NCBI GenBank assembly: GCA_002633005.1
Contig: NMRA01000209.1
Location: 318,569-382,568, forward strand
Length of the DNA stretch: 64,000 nucleotides
Source: Phoronis australis
Lineage: Eukaryota; Phoronida; Phoronidae
Direction: 5' to 3'
Below the pieces are notes generated by a model. The model ran no database searches, was not told the origin of the DNA, and saw only the letters and a program-made list of their open reading frames with translations. The position numbers were made by a program, and so were the translations under genes. Below, piece after piece: positions 62,001 through 64,000 of the stretch. Numbering within the stretch: the first letter of the stretch is position 1; each line of letters begins with the position of its first letter.

Positions 62001-62712
62001 TCAAGCAACACCTAGAATGTTTCATGAGACGCAATGGTATAAATGATGAGAATTTACAGTGGTGGAATTTGCCGTCGAGGGCTTAACAAAGCATTTTTAA
62101 GCGTGTTTCAATTCATGAGACCGACGTGTGCGGATCTCAAAACACTGAAAAGGAAAAGACCAATTGTTACAGAAAAATGTTTTTTTGCAACAAGAAACGA
62201 GCTTAAGCTCAAAATGACAATATAGTTGAAATCGCATTGTAAGGCTGACAATTACAAAAAAGTAAAACTAAACTCATCAACAAAAATTTCTTTGTCACAC
62301 AATCGTCTCTAGATAAAAATACCCCATATTTTTACCTTTTTAATTACTTCTACCTTTTCCTCAGAGAAACAAAATCAATGTACATGATGGGAAATGCAAT
62401 TTTTTCTCCTGCCAGTTTGGACATTGCATATACAATATGTATGACTACTAAGAAACGAAACAAGCTAAAACAAACTGTATGCTTAACGCATAAAGTCATC
62501 TAACTCTTCCACGGTGTGTTGGATATTGAATCATGAGACGAGTGACTAAATTTCTGTGAAATCAATGTTGTTTTATAGCAAGTTTCGTTTTTTACCTTCA
62601 TGTTCGGTCTCGTTGCCATGGCTCGTGCGAACGCCGTAGAAATGCTTCGCGGAACTGACCATAAAATAATTCTAGTTTGCTTAGACATTGCCCTGGAATT
62701 AAAATTCATCAT
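31896..62712 (-). CDS. Sulfotransferase-like P-loop protein (6 exons, 30.8 kb)
   Basis: Minus-strand exons 62712-62596, 62011-61879, 51084-50926, 38377-38252, 37517-37428 and 32056-31896 join with consistent phases (0,1,1,1,1) into 786 nt, 261 residues. ILWSVPRSISTAFARA (about 16-31) is the 5'-phosphosulfate-binding loop of PAPS-dependent sulfotransferases. FIIRDPRKSVKSLYK supplies the 3'-phosphate-binding Arg117 and Ser125 at the family's usual spacing of eight. PIVVDADDLIQSP, YCDLVGL and MPYYEKM are further blocks of the small cytosolic sulfotransferase-like family often labelled branched-chain aminotransferase-like. Predicted to transfer sulfate from PAPS; substrate unknown; no signal or membrane segment seen. 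Introns hold most mobile DNA of the window. The start codon and the exon-5 donor are the weakest points. Confidence 0.82.
32281..35760 (+). mobile_element. 3480-bp TTAA-flanked TIR transposon in intron 5
   Basis: Flanked by TTAA at 32277-32280 and 35761-35764. Terminal inverted repeats: left GAGGCAGTCCATATAAAAAC, right (inverted) GAGTGACTCCATATAAAAAC; 21 of the first 26 bases agree. TTAA targets point to the piggyBac/Kolobok group. It carries a decayed + strand gene (33481-34463), antisense to the host gene. Host splice sites are untouched. Confidence 0.75.
33481..34463 (+). pseudogene. Decayed GKDLCDRK-type transposon-associated gene
   Basis: Across several stops and frame changes the + strand reads, in order: GISVSRYDFSESQNGKDLCD, RKIAPLKQHAKYFV, KGCYVYAC, GIRVWKSFHVGDGKFL, LGEHLDVGNHTEHL, TRFSAKVKNFLTNIFDEG, SESQIGGFF and LLNEVVNELNV. 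From memory, the order DFSEPQ-GKD.CDRK, VW..Y.IG.GK, EHLD.G.H, KRF..KQK.YL and FLT..QI..FFSR occurs in multicopy proteins of cnidarians and invertebrate deuterostomes. The frame 33182-33409 may be its N-terminal part. It is placed centrally in a TTAA-flanked element, so it may be a former transposase or passenger. No intact copy here. Confidence 0.55.
35765..37427. other. Intron 5, remaining part
   Basis: Several frames up to 126 codons (36458-36838 +) lack recognisable domains. A minus-strand stretch near 36960-36900 (LIAWHGTLSGKYFEL) superficially resembles a sulfotransferase segment but is not needed for the gene model. Confidence 0.4.
37428..37517 (-). CDS. Sulfotransferase-like exon 5
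   Basis: Acceptor CTGCTTTCAG, then E-KVLRRYCDLVGLTFNRSMLEWDS. The phase requires a phase-1 donor; the best-looking choice is GCCA/GTCTTT (end 37428), another is GGAG/GTTCTT (end near 37359). Neither is a strong donor, so the join to exon 6 is uncertain by up to about 23 residues. Confidence 0.7.
38252..38377 (-). CDS. Sulfotransferase-like exon 4
   Basis: Encodes WDHFNPCEIGYIELYRTFRI and HQEPIVVDADDLIQSP, ending CCTG/GTGACT in phase 1. The acceptor may be GCAAAACAG (start 38377, giving LTG-WDHF as in relatives) or ATTGTCAG 21 bases earlier (38398); both keep the frame. Confidence 0.82.
38399..41699. other. Intron 3, AT-rich part
   Basis: 39660-40060 holds an AT-rich repeat (ATGCAAATTA and TTTGCATGATTTATGCAAAT words) related to 41860-42200 and 50420-50740. 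No host exon recognised. A possible transposon fossil lies at 41180-41345. Confidence 0.4.
41180..41345 (-). pseudogene. Possible fragment of an EADTR-type transposon protein
   Basis: The minus strand reads DPKVHPKDAVVNIGNDRIAS then RTVNVYETISIG, followed by F-KG, reminiscent of a VFNI.TGK...E.VNVD..V.IG block that precedes the VHVLFDTY block in the family seen at 46931-48100. Short and unaided by alignment, hence low confidence. Confidence 0.25.
41700..42204 (-). repeat. AT-rich tandem repeat, left flank of the 8.2-kb composite
   Basis: Units of roughly 230 bp share AAAAGTAGAATTTTGAATAA, ATTATGCAAATTCA and TTTCA..AAATT.ATT.ACCA. Together with 50414-50740 it forms the target into which the 42205-50413 composite was inserted. 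Confidence 0.6.
42300..43050 (-). repeat. Satellite arm of alternating ~145-bp monomers (left)
   Basis: Inverse of the array at 49243-50300. Words such as TTCTGCCGGACCCATTCC, TGTCATGGGTCATT and TTTTAAATCAGTTTTGGCC recur in each unit, read on the minus strand. The array resumes at 44095-44225 after an inserted element. Confidence 0.85.
43066..44085 (+). mobile_element. About 1-kb non-autonomous copy of a THAP-type transposon
   Basis: It splits a satellite unit (AGAAACTCAAATAG at the left, GTGAGCTATTTACACC at the right). Ends are inverse: left TGCGAGTTT...GTGACGTCACGGGAAG, right (inverted) TGCGAGTTT...GTAACGTCACCGGAAG. 43370-43800 is homologous, inverted, to 46020-45500, including TTCATTTGATTTTATTTGCT and ACTATCGCCCCTG, which in the other copy leads into a THAP coding region. 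Boundaries approximate. Confidence 0.6.
44700..46090 (-). mobile_element. THAP-type transposon copy, opposite orientation
   Basis: Minus-strand relative of 43066-44085 with more of the coding region kept. Its terminal part (46090-45530) aligns inverted with 43170-43770. Downstream minus-strand frames (44707-45012) keep open stretches such as CWLALGSSGFGRPGRNGLDP without a recognised domain. The lower boundary is not defined. Confidence 0.5.
45330..45470 (-). pseudogene. THAP zinc-finger domain, C-terminal half
   Basis: The minus strand reads GHRVCIEHFPGG then KKTYENNIPTEFPLK. This is the second half of a THAP DNA-binding domain: (R)VC..HF, the Cys/His zinc ligands, and the closing P-x-x-FP. 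THAP domains are found in P-element and Kolobok transposases and in host factors derived from them. TAA interrupts the frame just upstream, and the frame ends at TGA soon after. A fossil transposase, most likely. Confidence 0.65.
46931..48100 (-). pseudogene. Decayed EADTR-type transposon-associated gene
   Basis: Minus strand, with frame shifts, in order: RDVFIRLLVIISETSVFDMR, YPLSIAHSDGSMIKTEKASC, KEVHVLFDTYKTLSLYSSGR, EPFVIDGPE, KTLVSHGDNCICLSN, PPDLQGSHEEAVTLHAFHLQ and NGNALIRAS. These correspond to the SL.D..G.MRKT.K, VHVVFD.Y...S.K..ER, and HEEADTRI..H...IR..DTDV blocks of a multicopy protein family common in corals, lancelets and other invertebrates, recalled from memory. Here EADTR is changed to EAVTL. 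No intact reading frame remains. Its function in intact relatives is not established to my knowledge. Confidence 0.6.
48101..49242. other. Interior of the 8.2-kb composite, no gene recognised
   Basis: Short frames only; TACATGTA near 48539 and 49171. Confidence 0.4.
49243..50300 (+). repeat. Satellite arm of alternating ~145-bp monomers (right)
   Basis: GGTTTCTGCCGGACCCATTC starts units at about 49243, 49551, 49852 and 50131 (period about 280-310 bp). Between them a related half-unit starts GGGTTTCTGCCGGGC.CAATC. Both halves share TTTGTCTGTCAT.GG.CATT, TACCTCGAAT and GCTAGCTCATTTTTG, so the array is a dimer of diverged monomers. The open frames through it (e.g. 49501-49782) are repeat artefacts. 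Confidence 0.88.
50414..50740 (+). repeat. AT-rich tandem repeat, right flank of the composite
   Basis: Begins AAATGTATCCACCACCAAAC, which aligns with the internal part of the 41700-42204 repeat (AAATTCATCATACAACAAC), as expected if the composite split one repeat unit. Confidence 0.6.
50926..51084 (-). CDS. Sulfotransferase-like exon 3 (3'-phosphate-binding segment)
   Basis: Acceptor ATCTGTTTCAG to CAACTGATGATC side donor ACAG/GTTTGG; 159 nt, phase 1 to 1. Encodes YQEVFIKDMAYYLKN and RHTFIIRDPRKSVKSLYKM, with Arg117 and Ser125 of the PAPS-binding motif, ending SCDHQLTG. Confidence 0.88.
51085..53610. other. Intron 2, no other gene recognised
   Basis: Includes CTCTATGGTACGCCGCCCATAG near 51308, a word group also seen near 22840 and 56375 (fragments of one dispersed repeat), and a stretch rich in GGTCAGG/CTCGG/AACC words (52240-52350). 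No supported exon. Confidence 0.4.
53611..55117. other. Intron 2, no other gene recognised
   Basis: Short frames, including 53614-53847 (-), without recognisable domains. Confidence 0.35.
55118..55148. repeat. Cluster of CRE-like palindromes
   Basis: ACGTCATATGACGT (55118-55131) and TACGACGTCGTA (about 55133-55144) are perfect palindromes, back to back, with the TGACGTCA core between them. Confidence 0.8.
55448..55551 (+). repeat. 52-bp tandem duplication
   Basis: Two units (55448-55499, 55500-55551), CATGCGCAATTCGAMGAACT through GGTCAGCTCCGCTATGA, differing at three or so bases. Confidence 0.9.
56562..56562. other. Assembly join (single n)
   Basis: A dispersed repeat (24370-24910 family) begins exactly after the n. 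No flanking overlap of the kind at 10331 is visible. Confidence 0.8.
56563..57172 (+). repeat. Right-hand part of the TTAA-flanked AGGAGAAT element
   Basis: Homologous to 24370-24910 joined to 28264-28344, ending GGGTGGAATACTCC then TTTAA. It serves as the uninterrupted reference for the transposon at 24911-28263. Confidence 0.85.
57177..59509. other. Intron 2, no supported gene
   Basis: The longest frame, 58047-58505 (+, 152 codons), has a hydrophobic C-terminal third but no recognised domain. Sequence just before it (57970-58040) reads QVNPVITDDPELRADVS, vaguely like a P2X7 C-terminal block; too weak to call. Confidence 0.35.
59510..59593. other. Assembly gap, 84 N
   Basis: Run of N, directly followed by a copy of the alternating-monomer satellite. 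Confidence 0.98.
59594..59970 (+). repeat. Third copy of the composite's satellite end
   Basis: Matches 49770-50413, including one dimer of the satellite and the outer end ATGCTAAGTGCTCTGGGCTG then CCGGTCT. The left side is lost in the N gap. Confidence 0.9.
59971..61324. other. Intron 2, 5' part, no gene recognised
   Basis: Short frames only; TACATGTA near 60240, 61034 and 61212. Confidence 0.4.
61325..61440 (-). pseudogene. Decayed duplicate of sulfotransferase-like exon 2
   Basis: The minus strand reads FGNERMGIPHAPEPAYDATI then YHDIHVD and TGA, against FGSERMSDRYAHEPEQEAAT then YHDVKVE in exon 2. The DNA identity is obvious by eye over about 110 bp. No usable acceptor or donor, and in-frame stops follow. 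Confidence 0.75.
61879..62011 (-). CDS. Sulfotransferase-like exon 2
   Basis: Acceptor AACATTCTAG, donor TTTCCAG/GTATTT; 133 nt, phase 0 in, 1 out. Encodes VLLEPFSRAYYFGSERM through YHDVKVECEQEFP. The EP...AYYFG block normally follows the P-loop exon in this family. Confidence 0.87.
62596..62712 (-). CDS. Sulfotransferase-like exon 1 (P-loop)
   Basis: Encodes SKQTRIILWSVPRSISTAFA and RAMATRPNMK, ending ATGAAG/GTAAAA in phase 0. ATGs at 62712, 62709 and 62688 are possible starts. A TTTTAATTCCAG just before the last of these could instead be an acceptor, in which case an upstream exon lies outside what is recognised. Confidence 0.8.
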
Positions 62713-64000
62713 TGAAATGGTCAGTTAGGTCATCACACCACGGCTACTCGTGAAAGCAAAATCTGAAATGTGAGTTTTACTGATCTCCGACTCTTACATA
62801 ATCTGAACCATAAATCCCAATATAAAGAGTGGGCCCCTTTGTGCGTACCACTATCTTGAAAATCAAACGAAGACAAATATGCTGCTTCAAAGGTACAAAG
62901 GCATTACCTACGACTGATTTCAGGTGTTGATAAGCGTTGGGTAATTATTATGTTCTTGAGAACCTTAAATGTACACTTGCCTTCACCCGTTTGGAAAACA
63001 GGGTGAGTTTTGCGAGCCCAAAAACATCACGTCACATCAACATTTCTTAGCTTTCAGCCATGTCTGTGTTTGCCTTATTTTGTTGTTATTTTGTTTCTTT
63101 AAAGTGGGCAGGGTTTAACCTGCGTAAGTATTCAGAATGGAAATGGGCTGTTACTGACTACGGCGGCCATTTTTGGCTGGGGTGCACCACCAAATGTAAA
63201 ACTTAAATATAAACAATCGTATTAAATTTAATGAAGTAAAATTAGTCGAAGTTATGTGGGGTGAGCGTTCTTTTGGTGATGAATTAACTTTGCGTTAAAC
63301 TACGTTTTATGACGTTTTTAACCAAAGTGAAGCGGAAAAGGTATCTTTAAGTGTTATACTTTTTATTCCAAACCTTTGTGACCTAAAACGACACCAATCC
63401 CGGTTCTGGCCTGTTAACTGATGTTACAAAACGTCATTTCCATCCAGTTTTCTTAAACAAAATAACGCCTTGTAACCCTTGACAACCCTCTAAAGTTCTG
63501 GGGCATATAAAAACAAGATTTTATTTGATCCTTGCTTTTATCTTTCAAGATTGGCGCCAATGATGCATTAGCAAGTGACAGAATGAGGATTGGCTGAAAG
63601 CATCAAAACAGGGTTTAGTGTCCTTTTAAGAGTAATAGCTTAACTATGAACATTGATGTTTTAAAGGTCAACATCAAAGTTTTCAAAGGTATGGCGATGC
63701 ACCTCTGGTTGAGGATATGACGTATCATACTGACAAGTCTGTGCATTCGGTCAAATAGCTACAAAACACTAAAATTCAAAAGGTAGAAGTTCGTATTTTG
63801 TGCAATTAGAAATCCAAAATAATTATCTTTTGACTACGTTCTAGGTTTGTCTAGATTGGGTCAGAGTGGCAATGTTTTTTAGTATAATTCCTGCTATATT
63901 AATAAGTAAACAAAGACATTAATTTGACAACATGTCCAAATTTTCAAGATGAATGGAACAAACGTTCATGAGCTTACTTCACAATTTGTTTCAATGGAGG
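62713..64000. other. Upstream flank of the sulfotransferase-like gene
   Basis: No gene recognised. Would contain its promoter if exon 1 is the true first exon; no clear TATA box noted. Confidence 0.35.

Noticed and set aside
1-64000. CRISPR arrays, bacterial operons, tRNA or rRNA genes
   Set aside because: None of the expected repeats, spacing or conserved sequences was seen; the gene structure is eukaryotic.

Overview
This is animal nuclear DNA: interrupted genes with GT/AG introns, decayed non-LTR retrotransposons and cut-and-paste transposons, microsatellites, and no operons. The extreme abundance of the palindrome TACATGTA (more than 30 occurrences seen by eye), together with the repeat types, suggests a marine invertebrate deuterostome such as a lancelet or hemichordate. 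That placement is an inference, not a proof. No rRNA, tRNA or CRISPR array was recognised.

Two host genes can be reconstructed. The first, on the + strand at 5801-15209, has four exons whose phases fit (total 1659 nt, 552 residues). It encodes a secreted-then-anchored protein with a signal peptide, one CUB domain split over three exons, a long Ser/Thr-rich mucin-like stalk, one transmembrane helix and a Pro-rich cytoplasmic tail made of three diverged repeats ending in a PDZ-ligand-like SVI. Relics of paralogous first exons lie on both sides (3433-3504 and 18900-18973), so this is the surviving member of a small tandem family. The second gene, on the - strand at 62712-31896, has six exons (about 261 residues) spread over 30.8 kb. 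It encodes a P-loop sulfotransferase-like protein whose introns are packed with mobile elements.

The assembly carries two false duplications, each at a single n joining two contigs (10331 and 13893). About 2.0 kb and 1.0 kb are repeated there with small allelic differences, which makes CUB exon 3 appear twice and exon 4 one and a half times. Other joins are at 17581, 56562 and an 84-N gap at 59510-59593.

Mobile elements by region: a 5'-truncated Jockey/CR1-like LINE fragment with a 14-bp target duplication (3954-4757); an L1/Tx1-like LINE in CUB intron 2 (about 6965-9100); an integrase-core fossil abutting a mariner fossil (20.4-22.1 kb, - strand); a roughly 6-kb TTAA-flanked element (22353-28344) interrupted by a 3.35-kb element with 67-bp terminal inverted repeats (24911-28263); a 3.48-kb TTAA-flanked element (32281-35760) carrying a decayed gene of a recurrent GKDLCDRK-type family; and an 8.2-kb inverted-repeat composite (42.2-50.4 kb) whose arms are a satellite of alternating ~145-bp monomers and whose interior holds THAP-domain and EADTR-like fossils. 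All elements from 32.3 kb onward lie inside introns of the sulfotransferase-like gene.
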